Translations under genes and position numbers: made by a program | In this document: positions 1 through 8,928 of the stretch, in pieces | Layout: each line of letters starts with the position of its first letter | Numbering within the stretch: the stretch's first letter is position 1 | DNA from: Paracoccaceae bacterium | GTDB taxonomy: Bacteria > Pseudomonadota > Alphaproteobacteria > Rhodobacterales > Rhodobacteraceae | DNA length: 46,270 bases | NCBI GenBank assembly: GCA_020447005.1 | Contig: JAGRDO010000032.1 | Coordinates: forward strand, 1-46,270 | Direction of reading: 5' to 3' | The notes under the pieces: generated by a model | What the model saw: the letters and a program-made list of their open reading frames with translations, nothing else | What the model was told of the DNA's origin: nothing | Database searches by the model: none

Positions 1-914
1 TCTTCATCCTGTTCCCCGAGGGGCGTGTATCAGAGGTGCAGCGGCGCCAGATGACGACGCCGGCCGACGCCAATGTGCACGCGCTGGCGCTGAAGGGCGA
101 TTTCGACGATTGCCAGGCCCGGCTGAAGGACATGTTCAACCATTTCGAGTTCCGCGATGCCGTGGGGCTGGCCGGTGTCAACTCGATCAACTGGGCGCGG
201 GTTCTGGCGCAGGTGGTCTATTACTTCACCTCGGCGGTTTCGCTGGGTGCGCCGGATCGCGAGGTCAGCTTTACCGTGCCCACGGGCAATTTCGGCGACA
301 TCTTTGCGGGCTATATCGCCAAGAGGATGGGCTTGCCGATTGCGCGGCTGGTGATCGCCACGAACCAGAACGACATCCTGCACCGCTGCCTGACGACGGG
401 GCGGTACGAGACCGATGGCGTCCGGCCCTCCATCTCGCCATCGATGGATATTCAGGTGTCGTCGAATTTCGAACGCGCGCTTTTCGATGCCTATGGGCGC
501 GACGGGGGCGCGGTGGCAAAGCTGATGGCGGAGCTGAAGTCCGACGGCGGATTTTCGGTCAGCCAGGGCGCGCTTCAGGCATTGCGCGAGCTTTACGGTT
601 CGGGCCGGGTGTCAGAGGAGGAGACGCTGGCGACCATCGCGGCGATGCGGTCGCAGACCGGAGAGGTCTTGTGCCCGCATTCGGCCGTGGGGGTCGCCGT
701 GGCCGGGGCCGGGCGCGACACGGGCGTTCCGATGATCACGCTGGCCACCGCGCATCCGGCGAAATTCCCCGACGCGGTCGAAAAGGCAACGGGCCTGCGC
801 CCGGCGCTGCCCGAGCGCATGGCCGACCTTTTCAAGCGGCCGGAACGTGTTACATCGGTGCCGAACGATCTGGGCGCACTTGAGGCGCTGATCATGGAAA
901 GGCGAAAGAAGTGA
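1..914 (+). CDS. thrC: Threonine synthase, 5'-truncated by window edge
   Basis: This is the C-terminal part of a PLP-dependent threonine synthase, which converts O-phosphohomoserine to threonine in the cytoplasm. The reading frame is open from base 3, so the N-terminal part with the PLP lysine lies outside the window. The stretch after the edge (ILFPEG, then VSFTVPTGNFGDIFAGY and IATNQNDILHR) is typical of the long ThrC form: the GNFGD turn holds the PLP phosphate and the N-D-I segment lines the active site. The stop overlaps the GTG start of the next gene by four bases (GTGA), so the two are probably translationally coupled. Family call is confident; the missing part cannot be assessed. Confidence 0.95.
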   Translation, partial: FILFPEGRVSEVQRRQMTTPADANVHALALKGDFDDCQARLKDMFNHFEFRDAVGLAGVNSINWARVLAQVVYYFTSAVSLGAPDREVSFTVPTGNFGDIFAGYIAKRMGLPIARLVIATNQNDILHRCLTTGRYETDGVRPSISPSMDIQVSSNFERALFDAYGRDGGAVAKLMAELKSDGGFSVSQGALQALRELYGSGRVSEEETLATIAAMRSQTGEVLCPHSAVGVAVAGAGRDTGVPMITLATAHPAKFPDAVEKATGLRPALPERMADLFKRPERVTSVPNDLGALEALIMERRKK

Positions 915-2173
915 CGACACGGCTGACGACACTGCCGAACGGGTTCCGCATCGTGACGGAACGGATGCCCGGGCTTGCCTCGGCCTCGCTCGGCGTCTGG
1001 CTGACGGCGGGCGGGCGGCATGAACGGGCCGAACAGAACGGCATCGCGCATTTCCTCGAACATATGGCCTTCAAGGGCACGAAGCGGCGCAGCGCCTTGC
1101 AGATCGCCGAGGAAATCGAGGATGTGGGCGGATATATCAACGCCTATACCAGCCGCGAGATGACCGCCTATTACGCGCGGGTACTGGCGGCGGATGTGCC
1201 GCTGGCGCTGGATGTGATTTCGGACATCGTGCTGAACCCGGTCTTCGATCCGAAAGAGATCGAGACCGAGCGTCACGTGATCCTGCAAGAGATCGGGCAG
1301 GCGCTGGATACGCCCGATGACATCATCTTTGACTGGTTGCAGGAAGCCGCCTATCCCGAGCAGGCGATGGGGCGCACGATCCTCGGCCCTTCGGAACGGG
1401 TGTCGGCCTTCGGGCGCGAGGATCTGACAGGCTTTGTCGGCGAACATTACGGGCCGGACAGGATGATTCTGGCCGCTGCGGGCGCTGTCGATCATGACCA
1501 GATCGTGAAAGCCGCCGAGGCGGTGTTCGGCGGGCTGGCGCCGGCGCGGGGCGCGGCGGTCCAGCAGGCAAGCTGGCGCGGCGGTGAGCGGCGCGAGGTC
1601 AAGGAGCTTGAGCAGGTTCACCTTGCGCTGGGCTTTGAGGGGCCAAGCGTGCGCGACCGGGATTTCCACGCCGCGCAGGTCTATACGACGGCGCTGGGCG
1701 GGGGCATGTCGTCGCGCCTCTTTCAGAAGATCCGTGAACAGCGCGGATTGTGCTATTCGATCTATGCGCAGGCCGGGGCCTATGCCGATACCGGGATGGT
1801 CACGATCTATGCCGGAACCTCGGCCGACGAGATCGGCGCGCTGAGCGAATTGACCATCGACGAGATGAAGCGCGCGGCCGATGACATGAGCGAGGCCGAA
1901 GTGGCGCGGGCGCGGGCGCAGATGAAGGCGGGCCTTCTGATGGGGCTGGAAAGCCCCTCGGCGCGGGCGGAACGCATGGCGCGCCACGTCGCCCTTTGGG
2001 GCAAGGTGCAGACCGTCGAGGAAAGCGCCGCCGAGATCGAGGCCGTGACCCGGCAAGAGGTTCTGACCTTCGCCGCGCAGATGGTCGAGGGCACATCGTC
2101 GGCCCTGGCGCTTTACGGGCCGGTCGAACAGGCTCCGACGCATGAAACGCTTCGCAGAAGGCTGGCTGCCTGA
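911..2173 (+). CDS. M16 family zinc peptidase (processing-peptidase-like)
   Basis: A 420-residue zinc metallopeptidase of the M16 (pitrilysin / mitochondrial processing peptidase beta) family. The inverted zinc motif HFLEH is at residues 47-51 (H47, E50, H51 by my count), followed by the MAFKGT stretch usual in this family and a downstream acidic helix (ETERHVILQEI) that supplies the third ligand. The glycine-rich GGGMSSRLFQKIREQRGLCYS block in the C-terminal half is also typical. The single ~420-residue length fits a bacterial homodimeric form. The GTG start at 911 overlaps the thrC stop; a thrC-M16 pair is, from memory, common in Rhodobacterales. The physiological substrate is not evident. 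Confidence 0.93.
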   Translation: MTTRLTTLPNGFRIVTERMPGLASASLGVWLTAGGRHERAEQNGIAHFLEHMAFKGTKRRSALQIAEEIEDVGGYINAYTSREMTAYYARVLAADVPLALDVISDIVLNPVFDPKEIETERHVILQEIGQALDTPDDIIFDWLQEAAYPEQAMGRTILGPSERVSAFGREDLTGFVGEHYGPDRMILAAAGAVDHDQIVKAAEAVFGGLAPARGAAVQQASWRGGERREVKELEQVHLALGFEGPSVRDRDFHAAQVYTTALGGGMSSRLFQKIREQRGLCYSIYAQAGAYADTGMVTIYAGTSADEIGALSELTIDEMKRAADDMSEAEVARARAQMKAGLLMGLESPSARAERMARHVALWGKVQTVEESAAEIEAVTRQEVLTFAAQMVEGTSSALALYGPVEQAPTHETLRRRLAA

Positions 2174-2754
2174 TGTTCCTGCGGCGTCGGGTCAGGATCG
2201 AGACCGAGCGGATGACGCTGCGCCTGCCGAGCCATTCCGACTATCAGGCCTGGAGCAGTCTGCGCCAGCAAAGCCGCGATTTCCTGCTGCCCTGGGAACC
2301 GACATGGGCGCCGGACCATCTGAGCCGGAAGGCCTTTACCAACCGTGTCTACTGGGCCCAGCGCGCCAATTCCGGCGGCACGGCGATGCCGCTGTTCATG
2401 ATCCGCCGGGGGGACGGATCGGTTCTTGGCGCGGTCACGGTGGACAATATCCGGCGCGGGCCCGCACAGGCGGCGACCATCGGGTACTGGATCGGCGCGC
2501 CATATGCCCGGCAGGGATACATGACCGAGGCCCTTCGCGCGGTCATCCATCACTGTTTCACCGCGCTTGACCTCAGCCGGCTGGAAAGCGCCTGCCTGCC
2601 GGAAAACGCCGCGTCGCGCGGGGTGCTCGAAAAATGCGGCTACAAGTACGAAGGTGTGGCGCAAAGCTATCTTCAGATCAACGGCCGCTGGCGTAACCAC
2701 GTGCTTTACGCCAATCTGCGCCACGACCGCCGTGGCCGGACGGATATGGGATAG
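2173..2754 (+). CDS. RimJ/RimL-like GNAT N-acetyltransferase
   Basis: A 193-residue GNAT-fold acetyltransferase of the ribosomal-protein N-terminal-alanine type (RimJ/Acetyltransf_3). Seen in the sequence: an early TERMTLRLP strand, the GYWIGAPYARQGYMTEALRAV segment that carries the acetyl-CoA pyrophosphate loop, and the NAASRGVLEKCGYKYEG ending typical of RimJ-like enzymes. The start ATG shares one base with the TGA of the peptidase gene (TGATG), so it is the third gene of a thrC-M16-GNAT transcription unit. The real acceptor (a ribosomal protein, an antibiotic or another amine) cannot be read from the sequence. Confidence 0.88.
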   Translation: MFLRRRVRIETERMTLRLPSHSDYQAWSSLRQQSRDFLLPWEPTWAPDHLSRKAFTNRVYWAQRANSGGTAMPLFMIRRGDGSVLGAVTVDNIRRGPAQAATIGYWIGAPYARQGYMTEALRAVIHHCFTALDLSRLESACLPENAASRGVLEKCGYKYEGVAQSYLQINGRWRNHVLYANLRHDRRGRTDMG

Positions 2755-2797
2755 GCGGCGCGGACCGGAATTTAGGGTGAAACCGGGAGGTTATCGG

Positions 2798-3520
2798 ATG
2801 ATCATTGGCCATATCGGTGTCCGCAAGGGATCGCGCGGGGTTCCGGGCAAGAATTTTCAACGAATCTGCGGGAGGCCATTGATCGACTGGTCGCTCGACC
2901 AGCTTTTTGAAAACCCGCAGATCGATACGGTCGTGGTTTCGACCGACAGCGAAGAGATTCTGGAACATGCGCTGAAACGCGGATGTCTGGATATCGGATT
3001 GCGGCCGGATCATCTGGCGACGGATACGGCGGCGAAATGGGATGTGTGGCGGCATGCCCTGGAAGCTTGCGAGGCCATTGTCGGCCCGGCTGACATCTTC
3101 CTTGATCTTGACGCGACCTCGCCCCTGCGGATGCCCGAGGATGTGTCCGGCGCGCTCGATCTGTTTCAGGCGGAACGGCCGGACATGGTGATGTCCTGCT
3201 CGATCTCGCGCAAGAACCCCTATTTCAATATCGTCGAGGCGGATGCCAGCGGCGCGCTTCATGTGTCCAAGCCTTTGCCGAACAACGTGGTTGCCCGGCA
3301 GCAGGCACCGATGGTCTATGACCATGTGGGCGTCGTCTATGCCGTCGCGCCCGACTACCTGCGCCGCGCGCGCGCGCTGTTCGAAGGCCGGGTGATCCCC
3401 TTCGTCGTGCCCAACGAACGTTCGCTTGACATCGACAGCCCGCTTGACTGGGAAATCGTCGAAATCCTGCTGGGCCGCCAGATCGCGCAGGGTGTGCGAA
3501 AGGTGCCCGATCAGACCTGA
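2798..3520 (+). CDS. neuA: CMP-sialic acid (nonulosonate) cytidylyltransferase
   Basis: A 240-residue nucleotidyltransferase of the CMP-N-acylneuraminate synthetase family, which activates a nine-carbon keto-sugar with CTP. The N-terminal nucleotide-binding loop reads RKGSRGVPGKN, a variant of the family motif; STDSEEI and LDATSPLR (metal and sugar binding) follow, and the protein ends with the NERSLDIDSPLDW segment of NeuA/LegF proteins. The start at 2798 is chosen over upstream in-frame codons because GGGAGG lies 7 bases before it and family homology begins there. It is the first gene of the glycan locus; neuC and neuB lie on the other strand. Its 3' end overlaps the convergent GT30-like gene by 10 bases. 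Sugar specificity (Neu5Ac or legionaminate) is inferred from neuB/neuC, not from this protein. Confidence 0.88.
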   Translation: MIIGHIGVRKGSRGVPGKNFQRICGRPLIDWSLDQLFENPQIDTVVVSTDSEEILEHALKRGCLDIGLRPDHLATDTAAKWDVWRHALEACEAIVGPADIFLDLDATSPLRMPEDVSGALDLFQAERPDMVMSCSISRKNPYFNIVEADASGALHVSKPLPNNVVARQQAPMVYDHVGVVYAVAPDYLRRARALFEGRVIPFVVPNERSLDIDSPLDWEIVEILLGRQIAQGVRKVPDQT

Positions 3521-4851
3521 TCGCCGCGACAGGTTCCGATCAGCTGCGGAATGGCCGCCAGCGTGCGTTTGGCCGCGCCGCGATGGGCGTCAAAGAAGGC
3601 GTCTATCGTGGCGGCATCCGGAAGCGCGGCATCGGGGGCCAGCGCATCGGCCAGCGCGTCGGGGGGCACGATGCGGCAAACCCCGGCCGCCACGGCCTCG
3701 ACAGCCGGAAATTCGATCGTCCATGTCGAAGGACCGACGATCACCGGTTTCTTCAGCGCCAGCGGTTCGATGATGTTATGCGCCCCGGCGGCGCGATAGC
3801 CGCCCCCGACGATCACGAGATCGGCAAGGGCAAGGTAGAAATACATCTCTCCCAGACTGTCGCCGAGAAGGATGTCGGTGTCGCCGAGGGGACCGGTCGC
3901 GGTCAGGTCCCGGTCGAAGACCTTCGACCGGCGAAGGACGCCCAGCCCCGCGGTGGCGATCATCCCCGCGACCTCGTCAAACCGTTCGGGCGCCCGGGGC
4001 ACATAGACGAAAAGCGGCATCGGCAGGCCGGCGCGGGCATGGTTTTCGCGGGTCTGGCGAATGGCCGAGAGGTAAAGCGGATCTTCGCCATTGACGGCGC
4101 TGGCGATCGTGATCACACGCCGGCCGGCACCGAAGGCGGGCCGCGCGGCGGCGGCGGCGGCGATCTGGGCGGGCGGGACCGGCTGGTCAAAGCGGGTTTC
4201 GCCGGTAATGGCGATATTGGTCACGCCGGCGGTGGCGAACCGTTCGCGTTGCAGTTCGGATTTCACCAAAGCGCCGGCAAAGCCGCGCATCAGTTCAGCG
4301 CGAAGTTTCGTGCGGTGCAGATCGCGCTCATAGGATTTCGACGGATATTGCGCGTTGCACATGAAAAGCGGCAGCCCCGCGCGGCGGCATTCCATGATCA
4401 TCACCGGCCAGACCTCGATTTCCATCACCAGCCCGTAGCGCGGGGCGAAGTGGCGGATGAAGCGGCGCATGGCGGGGCCAAGCTCTAACGGTACCCAGAC
4501 CGGGCGGACCTGTCCGGCCCTGATCTCATCACCGAAAAGGCGCGCGGATTCGCGGCGCCCGGCGGGGGTGAAATGGGTCAGAAGCACGCGTTCGCCGCGC
4601 GTGAGAAGTGCGCGGATCAGGGGGGTGGCCGACCGAAGCTCGCCAAGGGAAACGGCATGGATCCAGACCGGCGCTTCGCCGGGCCAGTCCGGGTAGAGGC
4701 CGAAGCGTTCGCGCAGGTGGCGGCCATAATCGGGATCGCGCCGGGTGCGGCGCCAGAGATAGACGAGCACCGCCGGAAGCCCGAGCCACCAGAGCGCCCG
4801 GTAAAGGACCAGCGCCATCCGCAAGCGCGGCGAGGGAAACCGCCCGCCCAT
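3511..4851 (-). CDS. GT30-like glycosyltransferase (Kdo-transferase family), copy 1
   Basis: A 446-residue protein of the WaaA/KdtA (3-deoxy-D-manno-octulosonate transferase) family. A hydrophobic N-terminal segment (about residues 12-34) would anchor it to the inner membrane. Family blocks appear in order: HAVSLGE (65-71, with the catalytic-base glutamate), LTHFTPAGRRES, MEIEVWP (in place of ETEIWP), GETRFDQP (for GNxKFD), ASAVNGED (for GSTHxGEE), PRAPERF, GDSLGEM and VGGGYRAAGAHNIIEP. It therefore looks active but diverges in the acceptor-side blocks. Its start overlaps the stop of the second copy (ATGA), and it lies between neuA and neuC, so a nonulosonate such as CMP-sialic acid is a plausible donor. 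It could equally be the housekeeping Kdo transferase. Confidence 0.85.
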   Translation of the reverse strand: MGGRFPSPRLRMALVLYRALWWLGLPAVLVYLWRRTRRDPDYGRHLRERFGLYPDWPGEAPVWIHAVSLGELRSATPLIRALLTRGERVLLTHFTPAGRRESARLFGDEIRAGQVRPVWVPLELGPAMRRFIRHFAPRYGLVMEIEVWPVMIMECRRAGLPLFMCNAQYPSKSYERDLHRTKLRAELMRGFAGALVKSELQRERFATAGVTNIAITGETRFDQPVPPAQIAAAAAARPAFGAGRRVITIASAVNGEDPLYLSAIRQTRENHARAGLPMPLFVYVPRAPERFDEVAGMIATAGLGVLRRSKVFDRDLTATGPLGDTDILLGDSLGEMYFYLALADLVIVGGGYRAAGAHNIIEPLALKKPVIVGPSTWTIEFPAVEAVAAGVCRIVPPDALADALAPDAALPDAATIDAFFDAHRGAAKRTLAAIPQLIGTCRGDQV

Positions 4852-6131
4852 CAGCCACGCCCCGGCATGAGCGCGAGCAGGCGCGTGGCGAGGATCGTCA
4901 CATCCTGCGACCCGGCCGTCGCAAGTGCCTGCCCCCGGGTGGCCATTGCCGTCAGGTCGCGGCCAAGGGCCGTCACCAGGGCAGCGGCATCGGCCACGGC
5001 CAGGGCGGCGTCTTCCCCGTCAAGCCGGGCATAGTCGGCGGCGAAATTCGCCGTCCGTGGCCCGTGAAGCACAGCGGCGCCAAGGCGCGCGGGTTCCCAC
5101 GGGTTGTGGCCTTCGACGGGGCCGAAGGTGCCGCCCATCAGCACGGCAGGGCAGAGCCGGTACCAAAGACCCATTTCGCCAAAGGTATCGGCGACATGAA
5201 CCTGATCGCCCGGTCTGGGCAGTTGCGGGCCATTGGCCGATGCACGCAGCGACACGGCCAGCCCTGCCTTCTCTGCGGCCCCGGCAATCCCGGCCCCGCG
5301 GCCGGGCTGGCGCGGCGCGATGATCAACAGCGCGCGCGGGTCGGATTTCACGATCTGGCGATGGGCGGCAAGGGCAATCGCCTCGTCAAAGTCATGCGAG
5401 GAGGCAAGGCACCAGACCCGGCGCCGGGCAAGCTCCCTGCGCATGGCCTGCAGCGCGGCGGCGTCCACCGACAGGGGCGGCGTCGCGGCCTTGAGCGAGA
5501 CATGGGTCAGGACCGGGCCCTTCGCGCCCAGCCGGGTCAGTGCGGCGGCGGTTTCAGCATCCTGCGCGGCCAGCAGCGAAAAGCGCGCGTAAAGATCGCC
5601 GTAAAGCCCCCCGGCGCGTCCCCGCGCGGCGGCCGCGCGCGGGTTCAGCCGCCCGTTTACCAGGGCGAGCGGGATATCGCGGCGTGCCGCCTCGACAACC
5701 ATCCCGGGCCAGAGATCCTGTTCGGACCAGACCGAAAGGTCCGGCCGCCAGTGATCGAAGAACGGCCGGTAAAAGCGCGGTGCGTCGATGGGCAGGAACT
5801 GATGCTGCGTGCGCGGTGGCAGGTTCGCGGCGAATACGCTGGCCGAGCTGCGCGCAGTGGAGGTGACAAGGAACGACAGTCCGGGCGCCTGCGCCGCCAG
5901 TTCGTCGATCAGCCCGCGCAGGGCCATCACCTCGCCCAGCCCGACCGCATGCAGCCAGACCAACGGCCCCGATGGCCGGCGCGCGCCGGTCTGGCCAAGC
6001 TTTTCGGACATGCGCGCGGGGTCTTCCTTGCCGCGTTTCAGGCGGCGGCGCAAAAGCGCGGGGGCAAGCGGGGCAAGCAGGGGTGTCGCGGCAAGGTACA
6101 GCCGCAGCGCCCATCCGGCCGGCGCGGTCAT
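4851..6131 (-). CDS. GT30-like glycosyltransferase (Kdo-transferase family), copy 2, divergent
   Basis: A 426-residue second member of the WaaA/KdtA family, next to and coupled with copy 1. It keeps the first catalytic block (HAVGLGE) and the C-terminal nucleotide block (ADTFGEMGLWYRLCP, then GGTFGPVEGHNPWEP), but other motifs have drifted: EQDLWP for ETEIWP, NGRLNPRA, THVSLK for GNxK, ASSHDFDEA for GSTHxGEE and PRQPGRG for PRHPERF. Length is normal and the frame is clean, so it is a diverged enzyme and not a broken one. Its ATG overlaps the neuC stop (ATGA), which places it in the neuC operon. I infer that it transfers a nonulosonate or another keto-sugar to the glycan; this is not shown by sequence alone. 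Confidence 0.82.
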   Translation of the reverse strand: MTAPAGWALRLYLAATPLLAPLAPALLRRRLKRGKEDPARMSEKLGQTGARRPSGPLVWLHAVGLGEVMALRGLIDELAAQAPGLSFLVTSTARSSASVFAANLPPRTQHQFLPIDAPRFYRPFFDHWRPDLSVWSEQDLWPGMVVEAARRDIPLALVNGRLNPRAAAARGRAGGLYGDLYARFSLLAAQDAETAAALTRLGAKGPVLTHVSLKAATPPLSVDAAALQAMRRELARRRVWCLASSHDFDEAIALAAHRQIVKSDPRALLIIAPRQPGRGAGIAGAAEKAGLAVSLRASANGPQLPRPGDQVHVADTFGEMGLWYRLCPAVLMGGTFGPVEGHNPWEPARLGAAVLHGPRTANFAADYARLDGEDAALAVADAAALVTALGRDLTAMATRGQALATAGSQDVTILATRLLALMPGRG

Positions 6132-7261
6132 GCCCCGGTCCGGGTGAAGTCGCGAAACTGCTTCTGCATGCCGCGCGCCCAGAAGGCGGGGTCGTTCAGC
6201 ACCTCGACAAATCTGGCCGCTGCGCGCCCTGCGCCAAAGGCGGTGTGCCGGTCATAGCGCCGCCCCCATTCTTCGGAAAGAAAGGTCGCGATTGCGGCGC
6301 TGTCCCCGGCCCGCGCGGCGCGGATCGTCGGCGCATCCGAGCGGTTCGTCTGCCGGGTGCCGATGTCCAGCGACGGCAGACCGAGAAACGGCGCTTCGCG
6401 CACCCCGGCGGAAGAATTGCCGACCATGACGGCGGCGTTCTTCATCAATTCGGAAAAATGCGCAAAGCGCATCGAGGGCAGCACCCGGAACCGGTCCCTG
6501 GGCAGGCCTTCGATCGCGGCAAAGATCGCCTCGGACCCCGGATCGTTGTTCGGCGCGATCAGCACGAAATTGCGGCCCGATGCCTGCAAGGCGCCGAACA
6601 GGGCCGTGGATTGCTGCCCCATGGTGGCCGCTTCGGAGGTGACCGGGTGAAAGACGCAGATACCGTAATCGGCAAACGGGATGGCATATCGGTCCCGCAC
6701 ATCGGCGATGCCGACACCGGACGGAGCGGCGTGGAAATCCAGTTCGGGAGAGCCGATCACATGGATCGCGTCATCGGGTTCGCCAAGGGCGCGGACCCGG
6801 TCGGCGGCGGCCTCGGACGACACGAAGTGATGCCCGGCAAGCTTGGTGTTGCAGTGGCGGAACACCTCGTCGATCGTGCCCGAGACCTCGCCGCCCTCGA
6901 TATGGGCCGAGCGGATGTAATTCGTTGCCGTGACCAGCGCGGTTGCCAGCGCCTCGACCCTGTCGCCATGGATCACGACCAGATCGGGCCGGTGTTCGGT
7001 AACGAAATCGGAAAAGCCCGTGACGGTCTTGGCAAGGATCACATCCTGCGGATCGCCCGGCCGCTGGTTGAGGAATTCGTGCACCGCGACGCCGGCCATC
7101 CGGTGAACCTCGTGCTTGGTCAGCCCGTAGCGGTCGAGCATGTGCATCCCGGTGACGAAAAAGGCCACGCGGTACCCGGCATCCCGCGCGGCGATGGCAA
7201 GCGGTTCCAGCTTGCCGAAATCGGCGCGCGTTCCGGTAACGAAGAGAAGCGAGCGGGTCAT
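6128..7261 (-). CDS. neuC: UDP-N-acetylglucosamine 2-epimerase (hydrolysing), NeuC type
   Basis: A 377-residue hydrolysing UDP-GlcNAc 2-epimerase, which yields N-acetylmannosamine for sialic acid synthesis. Seen: the N-terminal TGTRADFGKLEP block, VTGMHMLDRYG, VIHGDRVEAL, HIEGGEVSGTIDE, CVFHPVTSEA, the NSSAGVREAP block and GTRQTNR. From memory these match Neisseria SiaA/NeuC block for block, which favours Neu5Ac over legionaminate. The start is set at 7261 and not at an upstream codon, because the ATG there overlaps the TGA of the methyltransferase gene (ATGA) and homology begins at once. The stop overlaps the start of the downstream GT30-like gene, so methyltransferase, neuC and both GT30-like genes form one coupled unit. 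Confidence 0.93.
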   Translation of the reverse strand: MTRSLLFVTGTRADFGKLEPLAIAARDAGYRVAFFVTGMHMLDRYGLTKHEVHRMAGVAVHEFLNQRPGDPQDVILAKTVTGFSDFVTEHRPDLVVIHGDRVEALATALVTATNYIRSAHIEGGEVSGTIDEVFRHCNTKLAGHHFVSSEAAADRVRALGEPDDAIHVIGSPELDFHAAPSGVGIADVRDRYAIPFADYGICVFHPVTSEAATMGQQSTALFGALQASGRNFVLIAPNNDPGSEAIFAAIEGLPRDRFRVLPSMRFAHFSELMKNAAVMVGNSSAGVREAPFLGLPSLDIGTRQTNRSDAPTIRAARAGDSAAIATFLSEEWGRRYDRHTAFGAGRAAARFVEVLNDPAFWARGMQKQFRDFTRTGA

Positions 7262-7956
7262 TTTGCTTCGGGGGCCGATGTCGGTTCGGGCAGGTCGGCA
7301 ATCGTCCAGATACCCATGCATTTGTCACTGTGCTGGCCCGACGCATTCACGAACTTCTCGTCAACGACATGCAAGGGTTCGGGAAAGTTGAACGGTGGCT
7401 TGCACAGGTCCAAGGGACGCCACTGGCCGGTCAGAATGTCGGCATTCGCCGCCGTGGACGGAAAATTCGTCGCCATCAGATAGGTTGCCCCGCTTTTGCG
7501 GATATTGCTGACGGCCGCGCTGGCATCGGCAAGCGACAGATGCACAAGACAATCGCGTGTAAAGATCATGTCGGCATGGGGCAACGGGGTTTTCATCAGG
7601 TTGATGACGGTGAACCGCACCCTGTCCGACCCGTGGCGCTTGGTATTGTCCGCGATCAGCGCCGGTACGATATCGCCGCCGGTATAGTCGATCCCGGCCA
7701 TATCGACCCGGGACATCCAGTTGAAATCGCCGCAGGGCACATCAAGCAGGGACTTGACCCCGAACCGCGCAAAGACCCCCGGCAGGGCTGCGCGCAGGGC
7801 CGCCGTCACCGCAAGGTTGGAGCCCTTTCCCGACGCGCTTTCCCGGTCGCCCCATGAGTTCCTGGCGTAATAGCGTGAAAAGGTTTCCTCTGCGGTTTCC
7901 CGCTCCAGACGCTTGATACGCCTTTTTTGGCGAAGGGCTTTGAGCAAGCCGAACAT
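7258..7956 (-). CDS. SAM-dependent methyltransferase of the glycan locus
   Basis: A 232-residue class I methyltransferase. The SAM-binding motif I is LLDVPCGDFNWM (about residues 70-81), followed by a motif II-like YTGGDIVPALI and a post-motif region TRDCLVHLSLADA. The N-terminus is very basic (KALRQKRRIKRLER), and no signal peptide or membrane segment is visible. It is the first gene of the coupled minus-strand unit methyltransferase-neuC-GT30-GT30, which suggests a sugar O-methyltransferase acting on the surface glycan. The substrate is inferred from context only. The 159-base gap upstream, shared with the divergent glycosyltransferase, should hold its promoter; I could not pick out convincing boxes. 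Confidence 0.8.
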   Translation of the reverse strand: MFGLLKALRQKRRIKRLERETAEETFSRYYARNSWGDRESASGKGSNLAVTAALRAALPGVFARFGVKSLLDVPCGDFNWMSRVDMAGIDYTGGDIVPALIADNTKRHGSDRVRFTVINLMKTPLPHADMIFTRDCLVHLSLADASAAVSNIRKSGATYLMATNFPSTAANADILTGQWRPLDLCKPPFNFPEPLHVVDEKFVNASGQHSDKCMGIWTIADLPEPTSAPEAK

Positions 7957-8115
7957 GATCCGATCCGTCGGTGATTGATAGACCTAGCCAATACCGGGCC
8001 TTCGCGGGCAGGCAAAGCGAAAACATGATTACAGGGCGTCACGGCGATCCGGACTTCTGGACAGGGCATGTCCACTCGACTACCAGTCCTTCCAGACACG
8101 GGGAGGACCGACGCG

Positions 8116-8928
8116 GTGGCGAAAGATCAGCCGAAGATCGTGCTTTGCATGAAATGGGGTTCGCTCTATCCGGCAAGCTACGTGAATGTACTGCATTCGG
8201 CGGTGCGCCGGCATCTGTCGGGCGATGTGCGTTTCGTCTGCCTCACCCCGGAGCCGGAAGGACTAGACGACGGGATCGAAACTTTTCCGATCCCCGATCT
8301 CGGCTATGGCCCCCGCCACTGGAAACGCGGGGCATGGCCGAAGCTTTCGGTTTTTGTCCCGGACCTTTACGGGCTGCGCGGGCGAGCGCTGTTCATCGAT
8401 CTCGATTCCGTAATTCTTGAGGATCTCGACCCGTTTTTCGAGGTTCCGGGGGATCTGGTTTCCATTGCCGGAGGGCCGGGATGGCGGCGGGGAAGCCTGA
8501 ACCCCACGCCGTCGCTCGCCTCTGGCGTCTTCAGCTTCGATCTGGGCGCGCAGGCGCAGATCGCCGAGCGGTTTCAGGCAGACCCCGAGGGCGCCTTCGA
8601 TACGTTCGGCATCGAACAGCGCTTTGTTCAGGCCCATGTCACCGCATGGGAAACCTGGCCGCGCGAATGGGTGATCAGCTTCAAGAAACATCTGCGCAGG
8701 CCGATGGTTCTTGATCGGCTGCTGGCGCCACGCCTGCCCGATCCCGGCACAAGGATCGTGGCCTTTCACGGAGACCCGCGCCCGATCGACGTCACCCGTC
8801 CGGACCGGTCATCCTGGGCCGCCTTTCCGCGCTATGGCCGCGGGGCCATTCCATGGGTGCGGAACTATTGGCTGGAAAACGGGTTCACGGACGGGCCTCA
8901 GGCAAAATCCGGCAGGTCGCGGGAATAA
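8116..8928 (+). CDS. Putative DxD glycosyltransferase
   Basis: A 270-residue protein with the look of a GT-A nucleotide-sugar transferase: an N-terminal KIVLCMKWG strand, a central FIDLDSVILEDLDPFF block whose D-L-D serves as metal-binding DxD, and a C-terminal VAFHGDPRP histidine segment as in GT8-like enzymes. I choose the GTG at 8116 because a strong GGGGAGG lies 10 bases upstream; an in-frame ATG at 8068 would add 16 residues with a poor ribosome site. It is transcribed against the rest of the locus, and its last 31 bases overlap the 3' end of the convergent sulfotransferase gene. Donor and acceptor are unknown; membership of the glycan locus is inferred from position. Confidence 0.75.
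   Translation: MAKDQPKIVLCMKWGSLYPASYVNVLHSAVRRHLSGDVRFVCLTPEPEGLDDGIETFPIPDLGYGPRHWKRGAWPKLSVFVPDLYGLRGRALFIDLDSVILEDLDPFFEVPGDLVSIAGGPGWRRGSLNPTPSLASGVFSFDLGAQAQIAERFQADPEGAFDTFGIEQRFVQAHVTAWETWPREWVISFKKHLRRPMVLDRLLAPRLPDPGTRIVAFHGDPRPIDVTRPDRSSWAAFPRYGRGAIPWVRNYWLENGFTDGPQAKSGRSRE

Noticed and set aside
593-2143. Long open frame on the minus strand over the thrC end and the M16 peptidase gene
   Set aside because: Antisense to two clear genes; composition (Arg, Gly, His rich) is that of a GC-rich shadow and no domain is visible.
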